In this document: one piece after another, positions 26,186 through 35,077 of the stretch
Layout of the letters: each line of letters starts with the position of its first letter
Position numbering within the stretch: position 1 is the stretch's first letter
Assembly (NCBI RefSeq): GCF_024055715.1
Contig: NZ_JAMXMV010000017.1
Span: 62,001 to 126,000 of the forward strand
Length of the DNA: 64,000 bases
Source of the DNA: Actinoallomurus soli
Lineage (GTDB): Bacteria > Actinomycetota > Actinomycetes > Streptosporangiales > Streptosporangiaceae
Direction of reading: 5' to 3'
Position numbers and translations under genes: made by a program
Notes under the pieces: generated by a model
Seen by the model: only the letters and a program-made list of their open reading frames with translations
Databases searched by the model: none
What the model was told of the DNA's origin: nothing

Positions 26186-27879
26186 ATGGGTGAGCGGAGT
26201 CGCAGGCGGGTGCTCCAGACGGGCCTCGGCGTCGCCGCGGGATCGACGATCCTCGGCGGTCTTGGCGGAGCGGCCCGCGCCGCGACGGCCCGCGCCGCGA
26301 CGACCGGCGTCCCGGCCGGGGCCGGGCGGTCGGCCGGCCTTCCGTGGGTCGCCGACCTCGGGGACGGCCGCTATCGGAACCCGGTGCTCAACGCCGACTG
26401 GTCCGATCCGGACGCCGTACGCGTCGGGCCGTACTTCTATCTCACCGCCTCGACGTTCAACCGGGTCCCGGGCCTGCCGATCCTCCGGTCCCGCGACCTG
26501 GTGAACTGGACGATCATCGGGCACGCGCTGACCGAACTGAGGCCCCGGGACGTGTACGACACGCCGCAGCTCGGGAACGGCGTGTGGGCGCCCTCCATCC
26601 GCCACCACGCCGGCCGGTTCTGGATCGTCTACCCGGACCCGGACTACGGCATCTTCGTCACCACCGCCGTCGACCCGTCCGGCCCCTGGACCGAGCCGCA
26701 CGTCCTCAAGGCGGGCCGCGGCCTGATCGACCCCTGCCCGCTGTGGGACGACGACGGCCGGGCGTACCTGATCCACGCCTTCGCCAAGAGCCGCGCCGGG
26801 ATCAACAACCGGCTCATGCTTCACGAGATCAGCCCGGACGGCCGGCGGCTCCTCGACGAGGGCCGGATCGTCGTCGACGGCGACGAGATCCCCGGCTACA
26901 GCACCCTCGAAGGCCCGAAGCTGTACAAGCGCGACGGCTGGTACTGGATCTTCGCTCCGGCCGGCGGCGTGACCGGCGGCTGGCAGTCGGTGTTCCGGTC
27001 GCGCAGCGTCTTCGGCCCGTACGAGAACCGCATCGTCCTGGCGCAGGGCGACACCCCGATCAACGGCCCGCACCAGGGCGCCTGGGTCACCACCGAGCGC
27101 GGCGAGGACTGGTTCCTGCACTTCCAGGACCGCGGGGTGTACGGGCGCGTGGTCCACCTGGAGCCGATGCGGTGGCGGGACGACGGCTGGCCGGTGATGG
27201 GGCAGGACGACGGCAGCGGACGCGGCGAACCGGTGCTGGTCTACCGCAAGCCCGCCGTGGGACGGCCCTCGAAGATCTGCGCTCCCGCGAGCGGCGACGA
27301 GTTCACCGGCCACCGGCTCGGCGAACAGTGGACCTGGCAGGCCGACTCCGACCCGTCATGGGCGTCGCTGCGCGGCGGCCGGCTCCGGCTGGCCTGCCCG
27401 CCCAGCGCCGACACCGCCGACCTGCGGCTCCTGCCGAACGTCCTGGGCCAGCGCTTCCCCGCCGAGTCGTTCGTCGCGACGACCTCCCTCACGCTGGACG
27501 CGCGAACGCCGGGAGCGCGGGCCGGGCTGGTCGTGCTCGGCTACGGCTACGCGTGGATCGGGCTGCGGCGGACCGGGTCCGGGCTCGCGCTCTGCCACCG
27601 GCCGCCCAGGGCAAGGCCGAGGTGGACGCGGTGGCGCCGATCCCGATGTCGCACGGCCGGTCCTCGGTACGGCTGCGGATCGAGGTCGGCCCGGGCGGCG
27701 TCTGCCGGTTCGCGGCCGACGCGGACGGGCACGGCCTCCAGCCGCTCGGCGGGCCGTTCACCGCCTCCCCGGGCAAGTGGATCGGGGCGACGCTCGGCCT
27801 GTTCGGCACCGCCCCGGCCGGCGCGTCGGGCGACGGCGCGGCGTTCGACTGGTTCCGCGTGGGCCCCGCCGAGGGGTAG
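26186..27879 (+). pseudogene. Tat-exported GH43 glycosidase with a -1 frameshift
   Basis: ATG with AAGGAGG upstream. The twin-arginine signal RSRRRVLQTGLGVAAGS is followed by an Ala-rich cleavage region near residue 35. Propeller residues: WSDPDAVRVG, LIDPCPLWDDDG, STLEGPKLYKRDG. The C-terminal beta-sandwich continues well up to GLALCHR at about 27598; beyond that the same frame turns into Arg-rich nonsense to 28105, while the frame one base back continues QGKAEVDAVAPIPMSHG and ends FDWFRVGPAEG at 27879. Joined, the product is about 564 residues. One lost base near 27596-27601 explains it; mutation and sequencing error are both possible. GGAAAACCTTTTCC at 26133-26146, 40 nt upstream, is a possible regulator site. 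Confidence 0.8.
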
Positions 27880-27886
27880 CCGCCTC

Positions 27887-28666
27887 TCAGCCCAGGAAGC
27901 GCCGCACCCGTTCGACCGTGCCGTCGGGGTCCTCCCAGAAGAAGAGGTGTCCCTGGTCGGGCAGCCACTCCAGCCGCGCGCCGGGGATCCGCTCGGCCAG
28001 CAGGGGGGCGTTGCGGGGATCGACGACACGGTCGGCGGTGCCGTGCAGGACCAGGGTCGGCGCGGTGACGCCGGCCAGCCGCCCGTACGCGTCGTGGCCG
28101 AGTGAGGCGGCCGACTGCGCCTGCCACGCCGCGGGGTCCTGCGGGTCGGCGAGCCTGCGGGCGAGCAGGTCCTCCAGGGGACGGGGCGACGCCAGCGCGT
28201 TCGCGGTCAGGCGCCGCGTCGCCTCCTCCGGCGGCAGGCCGGCCGCCTCGCGGATGAGGGTGAGCGTCGCCTCCGGCAGCGGGTACGCCTCCGCGCCACC
28301 CGGCGTCGTACAGGCCAGGATCAGCCGGTCGACCCGGTGGGCGTGGTCCAGGGCGACCATCTGGGCGATCATTCCGCCCAGGCTCGCGCCCATCACGTGC
28401 GCCCGGCGCACGCCGACCGCGTCCAGCACCGCGACCGCGTCCGCGGCCATGGTCGCGGTGTCGTACGGCCCCGGAGGCGCGTCACTGCCGCCGATGCCGC
28501 GGTTGTCGAACGTGATGACCCGGTACGTCTTCGCGAGCGGCGGGGCGACGGGCTCCCAGCCCCAGCGGGGGTAGCCGAGGCCGTGGATCAGCAGCAGCGG
28601 CGGGCCGTCGCCCGCCTCCTCGTACGCGATCCGTACGCCCGCCGCCGTCACCGTGCCCGTCGTCAT
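27887..28666 (-). CDS. alpha/beta hydrolase
   Basis: 259 residues from ATG 28666 (AGAGGA upstream). Oxyanion HGLGYPRWGW, nucleophile elbow GASLGGM, catalytic Asp around HGTADRVVD, and His in PDQGHLFFW. The order and length fit the 3-oxoadipate enol-lactonase/epoxide hydrolase-like group (YP..GW..RG.G.SD). Substrate unknown. It is tail-to-tail with the GH43 gene (7 nt) and 23 nt downstream of the secreted esterase gene on the same strand, so the two hydrolases probably form an operon. Confidence 0.88.
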   Translation of the reverse strand: MTTGTVTAAGVRIAYEEAGDGPPLLLIHGLGYPRWGWEPVAPPLAKTYRVITFDNRGIGGSDAPPGPYDTATMAADAVAVLDAVGVRRAHVMGASLGGMIAQMVALDHAHRVDRLILACTTPGGAEAYPLPEATLTLIREAAGLPPEEATRRLTANALASPRPLEDLLARRLADPQDPAAWQAQSAASLGHDAYGRLAGVTAPTLVLHGTADRVVDPRNAPLLAERIPGARLEWLPDQGHLFFWEDPDGTVERVRRFLG

Positions 28667-28689
28667 CGCCGTCCTCTCGTCTGTTTCGA

Positions 28690-29916
28690 TCAGCCCAGCC
28701 AGGAGGCCACCTGGGCCTCCGCGCCGGAGTCCCAGCCGAGCTGCAGGTGGTTGAGGGCCAGGGTGGCCGAGGCCGCGCGGTTCGCGATCCCGGCGGTGTT
28801 GGTGCAACTGGCGACGAACACCGCGCCGTCGGACGGGCCGGTGTGCTCATTGTGCATCAGCGGCATGGTCGGGGAGTTCCCGCACAGCTCGTAGACCGGG
28901 ACGCTCGCCGGGACGCCGGCGTCGATCAGCGGCTGCACCAGCGAGCCCTGGTCGATGCTGTACTGGATGCCGCGGCCGCTCGTGTAGTAGCCCTGCCCGC
29001 CGTAGTAGGTGGTGTACCAGTCCTGCTCGGTCGTCGGCAGCGGGTAGACGTCGTCCCAGCGGTACAGCATCTGCCGCGCGCCGGGGAACGCCGTGCCCTC
29101 GTAGCTGAGCTGCGTCTCGTCGTACCAGAGGCCGTAGCAGACCATCGCGGTGTGCGGCGCGGGCGCGTCGAGGGAGCCGCCGCACTGCGGGAAGATCGCG
29201 AAGTCGTGGCTCCAGCCGTGCCGGAAGCCCCAGTCGAAGCCCTTGTTCGGCCCGCCGAGCAGGATGAGCTGCCGCACGTCGCCGGCGTAGGCGGTGCCCC
29301 ACGACTTACGCAGCGACGAGACGTACATGCGGGCGTTGAACGCGCCCTTGGACCAGCCGACGACGTCGACCTGGGACGCGCCGGTCTTGGCCTTGATGAG
29401 CTTGACCGCGTCGCCGATCTGCTCGCTCCAGTAGTACCCGTCGCCGGTCTTGTGCGGGAAGCCGATCGCGAAGACCTTGTAGCCGCGCCCGTCGAGGTAC
29501 TGCATGAGACCGGTGGAGGGACAGCTCGCGCTGCCGCAGCCGTTCGGGCCGAGGACGTTGGGGTTGGCCCACGCCTGGTCGGCGGTCTGGTTCGCGCCGT
29601 GCACGAGCAGCACCGGCACGGGCTTCGAACCGGTCAGCGCGTTCGGCGCCTGGTACAGCAGGAACCGCGACGAGTGCGGCTCGGCCACCCCGCCGAACAG
29701 CCGTTGCGTCTGCCCGGTCTGGTCGCCGACGCCGCCCGGCGGATAGTCCTCGGCGGCGAACCCGGAGGAGGTGTCGCGGTACCGCTCGACCTTGCCCCAG
29801 CCGTTCTCCAGGCCGCTGGTGTAGGTCGCCTCGAGCGTGACCGAGGACGTCGCGTACGCCGGAAGGGGCGACGCGAACATCAACAGGAGGATCAGACCGA
29901 CCAGGATTCTGCGCAT
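28690..29916 (-). CDS. secreted alpha/beta-hydrolase (lipase/esterase)
   Basis: 408 residues with a Sec signal peptide (MRRILVGLILLLMFASPLPAYA, cleavage near 22). The nucleophile elbow is GWSKGAF; preceding strand VPVLLVHGANQ forms the oxyanion region; catalytic His is probably in ALNHLQLG near the end. Cysteine pairs (CGSASCPS, CGGS, CGNS, CTN) suggest disulfides, as expected for an exported enzyme. It may hydrolyse lipids or polyesters; the neighbouring operon with an acyl-CoA ligase and KAS III-like enzyme fits uptake of released acids, by inference. Confidence 0.85.
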   Translation of the reverse strand: MRRILVGLILLLMFASPLPAYATSSVTLEATYTSGLENGWGKVERYRDTSSGFAAEDYPPGGVGDQTGQTQRLFGGVAEPHSSRFLLYQAPNALTGSKPVPVLLVHGANQTADQAWANPNVLGPNGCGSASCPSTGLMQYLDGRGYKVFAIGFPHKTGDGYYWSEQIGDAVKLIKAKTGASQVDVVGWSKGAFNARMYVSSLRKSWGTAYAGDVRQLILLGGPNKGFDWGFRHGWSHDFAIFPQCGGSLDAPAPHTAMVCYGLWYDETQLSYEGTAFPGARQMLYRWDDVYPLPTTEQDWYTTYYGGQGYYTSGRGIQYSIDQGSLVQPLIDAGVPASVPVYELCGNSPTMPLMHNEHTGPSDGAVFVASCTNTAGIANRAASATLALNHLQLGWDSGAEAQVASWLG

Positions 29917-29935
29917 CCGCCGCCCCTTTTATGAG

Positions 29936-29948
29936 AGGTGATTCACCT
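29936..29948. promoter_or_regulatory. candidate TetR-type operator in a divergent promoter
   Basis: AGGTGA-T-TCACCT is a perfect odd palindrome 19 nt from the secreted esterase start and 53 nt from the first possible ATG of the divergent operon, which encodes a TetR regulator. Position and symmetry suit a shared operator. Confidence 0.5.
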
Positions 29949-30001
29949 GTTAATTTGGCGGTGCCGCCGCACCCCGTCAAGAGCCGGTCGGGAGGGGAAT
30001 C

Positions 30002-30139
30002 ATGACCGAGCGGAGCGAGGGAACCGAGAGCGCAGCTCCCACGGGTCGCCTCTCCGACGAAGGGGGACCCATGACCGAGCGGAGCGAGGGAGTCGAAGGC
30101 GCGGTCCCCACGGGTCGCCCCTCCGACGGAGGAGGACCC
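30002..30139 (+). repeat. two tandem 69-bp repeats, each carrying ATG and a Shine-Dalgarno-like end
   Basis: Units 30002-30070 and 30071-30139 each begin ATGACCGAGCGGAGCGAGGG and end in a purine-rich GGGGGACCC or GGAGGACCC directly before the next ATG. All are in frame with the hydrolase gene, so translation from the first ATG would add two copies of MTERSEG...PTGR-SD-GGP. In the second unit CCTCCG-A-CGGAGG (30120-30132) inside GGGTC/GACCC (30112-30139) forms a hairpin covering the ribosome site of the third ATG. Confidence 0.85.
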
Positions 30140-31117
30140 ATGACCCTGTACACGCGAGAGGCCGGCGAGGGCGAGCCGGTGCTGTTCGTGCACGGCAACC
30201 TGTCCGACGGCTCCGCCTGGGAGGAGCAGCTGCACCTGCTGCCGCCCGGTTACCGGGGCATCGCCCCGGACCTGCGCGGATTCGGCCGCAGCGACCCGGC
30301 GCCGATCGACGCGACGCGCGGCGTCGGCGACTTCCGCGACGACCTCCTCGCCCTGCTCGACGAGCTCGGCCTGGAGTCGGTCCACCTCGTCGGGCACTCC
30401 ATGGGCGGCGGCGTCGTCATGGACCTGGCCACCCGGCACCCCGAGCGCGCGCGGACGATCACGCTGGTCGCGCCCGTCAGCCCGTACGGCTTCGGCGGCA
30501 CCCGCCTCGACGGCACGCCCTGCACGCCGGACTTCGCCGGATCGGGCGGCGGCACGGCCAACCCGGACCTGGTCAAGCTCATGCGGGAGGGCGACCGGAC
30601 CGACGGGCACCCGGTGTCGCCGCGCAACGTCGTCCGGACGCTCTACTTCCCGGGCGCCGAGGCCGTGCGGAGCGAGGAGGAGCTGCTCGACGGCATCCTG
30701 CGCACCCGGGTCGGCGACGACCACTACCCCGGCGACGCGACGACGTCCCCGCACTGGCCCGGCACCGCGCCCGGCGCCCGCGGGGTGCTGAACACGATGT
30801 CGCCGAAGTACTTCGACTGGAGCGCCTTCCCGGACTCGGGCTGCCGGGCCCCGGTGCTGTGGGTGCACGGCGATCGGGACGCGGTCGTCTCCGACACCTC
30901 GATGTGCGACCTCGGCCACCTGGGCGCGCTCGGGTACGTCCCCGGCTGGCCGGGCGAGGACGCCTTCCCCGCCCAGCCCATGGAGGCCCAGACCCGGCGG
31001 GTCCTCGACCGCTACGGCGCCTACCGGGAAGAGGTGATGGCCGGCACCGGGCACTTCCCGTACGCCCAGCGGCCGGAGGAGTTCGCCGCGCTGTTCCACG
31101 CGCACCTGGCGGGCTGA
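30140..31117 (+). CDS. alpha/beta hydrolase
   Basis: 325 residues if translated from the third in-frame ATG (30140, GGAGGAGG 4 nt upstream), which gives the normal family N-terminus MTLYTREAGEGEPVLFVHGN; the first ATG at 30002 would give 371 residues with a duplicated leader. Nucleophile GHSMGGGVV, Asp near WVHGDRDAVVS, His in GTGHFPYAQRPEEF. Enzymes of this shape hydrolyse esters or C-C bonds. The TetR gene follows after 4 nt; the operon continues into an acyl-CoA ligase and KAS III-like gene. Confidence 0.88.
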   Translation: MTLYTREAGEGEPVLFVHGNLSDGSAWEEQLHLLPPGYRGIAPDLRGFGRSDPAPIDATRGVGDFRDDLLALLDELGLESVHLVGHSMGGGVVMDLATRHPERARTITLVAPVSPYGFGGTRLDGTPCTPDFAGSGGGTANPDLVKLMREGDRTDGHPVSPRNVVRTLYFPGAEAVRSEEELLDGILRTRVGDDHYPGDATTSPHWPGTAPGARGVLNTMSPKYFDWSAFPDSGCRAPVLWVHGDRDAVVSDTSMCDLGHLGALGYVPGWPGEDAFPAQPMEAQTRRVLDRYGAYREEVMAGTGHFPYAQRPEEFAALFHAHLAG

Positions 31118-31121
31118 GCCG

Positions 31122-31760
31122 ATGGCCTGGCGCATCGAGGAGGAGCCGCCGCCCACCAGCACGCGCGGGCGGCCGCTGTCGGCGAAGGGGGAGCGCACCA
31201 GGCGCAGCCTGCTGGACGCCGCCGAGCAGGTGTTCGGCGCCCTCGGCTACCACGACGCGTCGATCGTGAAGATCACCGAGGCGGCCGAGGTCGCGCAGGG
31301 CACCTTCTACATCTACTTCCCGGGCAAGCGGCAGATCTTCGACGAGCTCGTCGCCGACCTGAACCGCCGGGTGCGCCGCGCGATGTCCGAGGGCGCCCGG
31401 CAGGGCCGCACCCGCGCGGAGGCCGAACGGCTCGGGTTCCGGGGGTTCTTCCGGTTCACCGCGGAGCACCCGGCGCTGTACCGCATCATCCGGCAGGCGG
31501 AGTTCGCCGCGCCGGACGCGCTCCGCCGGCACTACCAGGCGATCGCGGACGGATACGTCGCCGGGCTGCGCGGCGCGATGGACGCCGGGGAGATCACTCC
31601 CGCCGACCCGGAGGTCGTCGCCTGGGCGCTGATGGGCGTCGGCGAGATGATCGGCATGCGCTGGATCCTGTGGCGGGACGACGCCGAGGCCGGCGAGGTG
31701 CCGGAGCACGTCTTCGAGGAGATGTACGCCTTCGTCCGGCGCGGGCTGGGTGCCTCGTGA
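31122..31760 (+). CDS. TetR-family regulator
   Basis: 212 residues. Standard N-terminal HTH (residues about 22-68: TRRSLLDAAEQVFGALGYHD, then GTFYIYFPGKRQIFDEL). The C-terminal helical ligand domain contains many hydrophobic and aromatic residues, suitable for an acyl-CoA or fatty acid. ATG 4 nt after the hydrolase stop; its own stop overlaps the next start. The palindrome at 29936-29948 is its most likely operator. Confidence 0.92.
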   Translation: MAWRIEEEPPPTSTRGRPLSAKGERTRRSLLDAAEQVFGALGYHDASIVKITEAAEVAQGTFYIYFPGKRQIFDELVADLNRRVRRAMSEGARQGRTRAEAERLGFRGFFRFTAEHPALYRIIRQAEFAAPDALRRHYQAIADGYVAGLRGAMDAGEITPADPEVVAWALMGVGEMIGMRWILWRDDAEAGEVPEHVFEEMYAFVRRGLGAS

Positions 31761-33280
31761 GCCTCGGGCGCTGGATCCGCGACCGGGCACGCACGACGCC
31801 GCGCCGGACCGCGATCGTGTTCGGGACCGAGGAGATCACCTACGCCGAGCTGGACGACCGGTCGGAGCGACTGGCGTCCGGGCTGGTCGCACGCGGCCTG
31901 CGGCCGGGGGACCGGGTCGCGACGCTGACGGACAACCGGCCGGAGCACGCCGAGCTGTTCTTCGCCTGCGCCAAGGCCGGCCTGATCCTCGTCCCGATGA
32001 ACGTCCGGCTGACCGTGCCGGAGCTCGCCTACCAGATCGCCGACGCCGAACCGGCGATGCTGTTCACCGCGCCCGGCCTCGCCGCCCCGCCTTTCGGCGG
32101 CCCCGTCCTGGACCTGACCCGCGCGGGCCTCGACGCCGTCGCGGCGGACCTCCCGACGGCGGACCTCCCGACGGCGGACCTCCCGACGGCGGACCTTGCG
32201 ACGGCCCGTTCCGGGACGAACGGCCTTCCCGGCGACGGGGGTCCCGGCCCGGACGCCGGGCTGCTGATCGTCTACACCTCCGGCACCACCGGCCGGCCCA
32301 AAGGAGCGCTGCTCAGCCACGCGAACTGCTTCTGGACGAACCTGTCGCTCGACCGGGGCTGCGAGCTGCGGGAGGACGACGTCGTCCTGCAGGTGCTCCC
32401 GCAGTTCCACGTCGGCGGCTGGAACGTCCAGCCGCTGCTCGCCTGGTGGAAGGGCGCCACCGTCGTGCTCGAGCCGTCCTTCGACCCCGGTCGCGCGCTG
32501 CGGCTCATCGCGGAGCGCCGGGTGACCACGATGATGGGCGTCCCGGCGACCTACCAGTTCATGGCGGCACAGCCGGAGTTCGCGACCGCCGACCTGTCCT
32601 CGCTGCGGTGCGTGGTCGTCGGCGGAGCGCCGATGCCGGAGCCGCTGCTGCGCACCTGGCTGGACCGGGGAGTGCGGATCACCCAGGGGTACGGGCTCAC
32701 CGAGGCCGCCCCGAACGTCCTGTGCCTGCCGCCGGAGGAGGTCGCGGGCCGGGTCGGCTGGGCGGGCAAGCCGTACCCGCACGTCGACGTGGCGCTCCTC
32801 GGCCCGGATGGGCCCCTGGACGGGCCGGGCCGCGGCGAGCTGGTCGTGCGCGGGCCGAACGTCTTCACCGGCTACTGGCGCAACCCCGCCGCGACCCGTG
32901 AGGCCGTCCCGGACGGCTGGCTGCGCACCGGCGACGTCGCCGAGCGCGACGCGGAGGGCTTCTACCGGATCTGCGACCGGGTGAAGGACATGTACGTCTC
33001 CGGCGGCGAGAACGTCTACCCGGCTGAGGTCGAGTCGGTGCTCGCCGCGTTCCCCGGCGTCGCCGAGGTCGCGGTCGTCGGGGTGCCCGACGAGCGCTGG
33101 GGCGAGGTCGGCTGCGCGTTCGTCGCCGGGGACGTCCCGGTCGACGCGCTGCTCGCGCACTGCCGGGAGCACCTCGCGGCGTTCAAGGTGCCCAGGCACG
33201 TACGGCTGGTGCCCGCGCTGCCGCGGTCGGCCGTCGGCAAGACGCTCAAGAACGAGCTCCGCTCGGGGTTCGCCGGATGA
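31757..33280 (+). CDS. acyl-CoA synthetase (AMP-binding family)
   Basis: 507 residues, GTG start overlapping the TetR stop (GTGA). AMP-binding motifs are complete: P-loop VYTSGTTGRPKGALLSH, GYGLTEAAPNV, GELVVRGPNVFTGYW, RTGDVAERDAEGFY, hinge DRVKDMYVSGGENVYPAEVE, and the C-terminal catalytic Lys in GKTLKNELR. It activates a carboxylic acid, probably a medium or long acyl chain, to acyl-CoA. A 15-bp tandem repeat inserts (ADLPT)3-ADLAT at residues about 130-149, between the first subdomains. The next gene starts in the overlapping ATGA. Confidence 0.92.
   Translation: MSLGRWIRDRARTTPRRTAIVFGTEEITYAELDDRSERLASGLVARGLRPGDRVATLTDNRPEHAELFFACAKAGLILVPMNVRLTVPELAYQIADAEPAMLFTAPGLAAPPFGGPVLDLTRAGLDAVAADLPTADLPTADLPTADLATARSGTNGLPGDGGPGPDAGLLIVYTSGTTGRPKGALLSHANCFWTNLSLDRGCELREDDVVLQVLPQFHVGGWNVQPLLAWWKGATVVLEPSFDPGRALRLIAERRVTTMMGVPATYQFMAAQPEFATADLSSLRCVVVGGAPMPEPLLRTWLDRGVRITQGYGLTEAAPNVLCLPPEEVAGRVGWAGKPYPHVDVALLGPDGPLDGPGRGELVVRGPNVFTGYWRNPAATREAVPDGWLRTGDVAERDAEGFYRICDRVKDMYVSGGENVYPAEVESVLAAFPGVAEVAVVGVPDERWGEVGCAFVAGDVPVDALLAHCREHLAAFKVPRHVRLVPALPRSAVGKTLKNELRSGFAG
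32144..32203 (+). repeat. 15-bp in-frame tandem repeat, four copies
   Basis: GCGGACCTCCCGACG three times, and a fourth copy with changes (GCGGACCTTGCGACG). It codes for ADLPT-type pentapeptides in a surface linker of the acyl-CoA synthetase; copy number probably varies between strains. Confidence 0.85.
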
Positions 33281-34272
33281 TCGGCCTGGCCGCCACGGCG
33301 GCGTACCTGCCGTCCCGCTGGACGCCGGCCGCGGAGATCGCGCGGCGCAGCGGCATTCCCGAGGACGTGCTGGTCGAGCGGTTCGGCCTGCGCGGCAAGC
33401 ACGTCGCCGCGCCGGACGAGCACGTCAGCGACATGGCGGCGACGGCCGCCCGCCGCCTCATGGACGAGCGCGGCCTCGCCGCCGGCGACGTCGACGCCCT
33501 GGTCTACTTCGGCTCGACGTGGAAGGACTATGCCGTCTGGCACGCCGCCCCGCGCGTCGCCCACCTGCTGGGCCTGCGGCGGGCGGCGGTGTTCGAGATG
33601 GCGTACGTGTCGTGCGGGGCACCGGTCGCCGTGCGCTTCTGCCGGAACCTTCTTCGCGCCGAGGAGGAGCTCACCACCGTGCTCGCGGTCGGCGCCTCCC
33701 GCGAGTCGTACCTGATCGACTACAGCAACCCGCGCGCCCGCTTCGCCTACGACTTCGGCGACGGCGCGGTGGCCGCGCTGTTCACCCGGGATCAGGGCGC
33801 GGAGGTCCTCGGCTGTCACATGCTCACCGACGGGTCGTTCTCCGGCGACGTCATGGTCCCGGCGGGCGGCAGCGTCGCCCCCGCCGACGCCGGGACGGTA
33901 CGCGGGCGGCGGCACTTCCTCGACGTGCCCGACCCCCGCTCGCTGAAGGAGCGCCTCGACCCGGTCAGCCTGCCGAACTTCGTCGCGGCGGCGGCCGGCG
34001 CGCTGGCCCGCTCGGGCGTGGACCGCGCCGACTTCCTGTGCGCCCTGCACGTCAAGCGCTCCCTGCACGACGCCCTGCTCAAGGAGCTCGGCCTGCCGCC
34101 GGACCGCGCCGAGTACCTGGACGACACGGGGCACATGAGCGGCGTGGACCCGCTCCTCGCCCTCGACCGCGCGGCACGGACGGGCCGTCTCACACCCGGC
34201 GACCACGTCCTCCTCCTGGCCGCCGGCACCGGTTACACGTGGGCCGCCGCCGTGATCCGCTGGACCGGGTAG
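33277..34272 (+). CDS. KAS III / thiolase-superfamily condensing enzyme with atypical triad
   Basis: 331 residues, ATG overlapping the ligase stop. N-terminal thiolase half with the active-site Cys in AYVSCGAPVAVRFC; C-terminal half with His in CALHVKRSLHDALLKELGLP. Where KAS III has Asn (GNTS), this protein has GHMS (in YLDDTGHMSGVDPLL), giving Cys-His-His in place of Cys-His-Asn. Such changed triads are seen in acyltransferases and other non-elongating relatives. It probably joins or transfers an acyl group activated by the adjacent ligase. Fatty-acid FabH is unlikely since no fab genes are here. Confidence 0.8.
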   Translation: MIGLAATAAYLPSRWTPAAEIARRSGIPEDVLVERFGLRGKHVAAPDEHVSDMAATAARRLMDERGLAAGDVDALVYFGSTWKDYAVWHAAPRVAHLLGLRRAAVFEMAYVSCGAPVAVRFCRNLLRAEEELTTVLAVGASRESYLIDYSNPRARFAYDFGDGAVAALFTRDQGAEVLGCHMLTDGSFSGDVMVPAGGSVAPADAGTVRGRRHFLDVPDPRSLKERLDPVSLPNFVAAAAGALARSGVDRADFLCALHVKRSLHDALLKELGLPPDRAEYLDDTGHMSGVDPLLALDRAARTGRLTPGDHVLLLAAGTGYTWAAAVIRWTG

Positions 34273-34339
34273 CGGCCTGCCGAACCTCGTGTCGGATTCC
34301 CGCCAGTCCGGTGGGGCGTTTCCGCGACAGAGTGGAGGC

Positions 34340-35068
34340 ATGAGCTCACAGAACACCGCGTCGCAGGTGAGGCGGCAGGTGGACGCCGCGGACTGGGCGG
34401 CGATCGCCGAGGAGTTGGACGAGTACGGCTGCGCGCTGACGCCCCGGCTGCTGACCTCGGAGGAGTGCCACGCCATCGCCGGCCTGTACGAGCGGGCGGA
34501 GCTGTTCCGCACGACGGTCGACATGGCCCGTCACCGGTTCGGCTCGGGGGAGTACCGCTACTTCACGCACGACCTGCCCGAGCCGGTCGCCGAGCTGCGC
34601 CGCGCCTTCTACCCGCGCCTGCTGCCGATCGCCCGCGACTGGGCGGCCCGGCTCGGCCGGCCCGCCCCGTGGCCCGACGACCTGGACGAGTGGCTCGCGA
34701 TGTGCCACGCCGCCGGACAGGGCCGGTCCGCCCAGATCCTGCTGCGCTACCGGGAGGGCGACTGGAACGCGCTGCACCGCGACGTGTTCGGCGACATGCT
34801 GTTCCCGCTCCAGGTCGTCATCGGTCTGGACGAGCACGGCACCGACTACACGGGTGGCGAGTTCCTGCTCGTCGAGCAGCGGCCGCGCGCCCAGTCACGG
34901 GGTACCACCACCGTGCTCCGGCAGGGCCACGGCCTCGTCTTCACCACCCGCGACCGGCCGGTCCGGACCAAGCGGGGCTGGTCGGCGGGCGCCGTGCGAC
35001 ACGGCGTCAGCACCGTACGGTCGGGCCACCGCCGCGCCCTCGGCCTGGTCTTCCACGACGCCGCCTGA
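34340..35068 (+). CDS. 2-oxoglutarate-Fe(II) dioxygenase family protein
   Basis: 242 residues from ATG 34340, which follows GGAGG almost directly (short spacing); an upstream in-frame GTG at 34289 lacks a ribosome site. The double-stranded beta-helix has the iron motif HxD in WNALHRDVFGD, distal His in AVRHGVSTV and the 2OG-binding Arg in SGHRRALGLVF. Upstream is a helical N-terminal region. Homologues are annotated as 2OG-Fe(II) oxygenases of unknown substrate, some proposed to act on proteins or nucleic acids. Convergent with the methyltransferase gene (9 nt). Confidence 0.8.
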   Translation: MSSQNTASQVRRQVDAADWAAIAEELDEYGCALTPRLLTSEECHAIAGLYERAELFRTTVDMARHRFGSGEYRYFTHDLPEPVAELRRAFYPRLLPIARDWAARLGRPAPWPDDLDEWLAMCHAAGQGRSAQILLRYREGDWNALHRDVFGDMLFPLQVVIGLDEHGTDYTGGEFLLVEQRPRAQSRGTTTVLRQGHGLVFTTRDRPVRTKRGWSAGAVRHGVSTVRSGHRRALGLVFHDAA

Positions 35069-35077
35069 GCCCGCAGC

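Noticed and set aside
29306-31198. 630-codon minus-strand frame over the hydrolase and its repeats
   Set aside because: Shadow; its apparent peptide repeat is the reverse reading of the 69-bp DNA repeat.
30140-34272. Full OleABCD olefin cluster
   Set aside because: Only hydrolase, ligase and KAS III-like genes are present; the ligase has ordinary acyl-CoA synthetase motifs and no OleD-type reductase is near.
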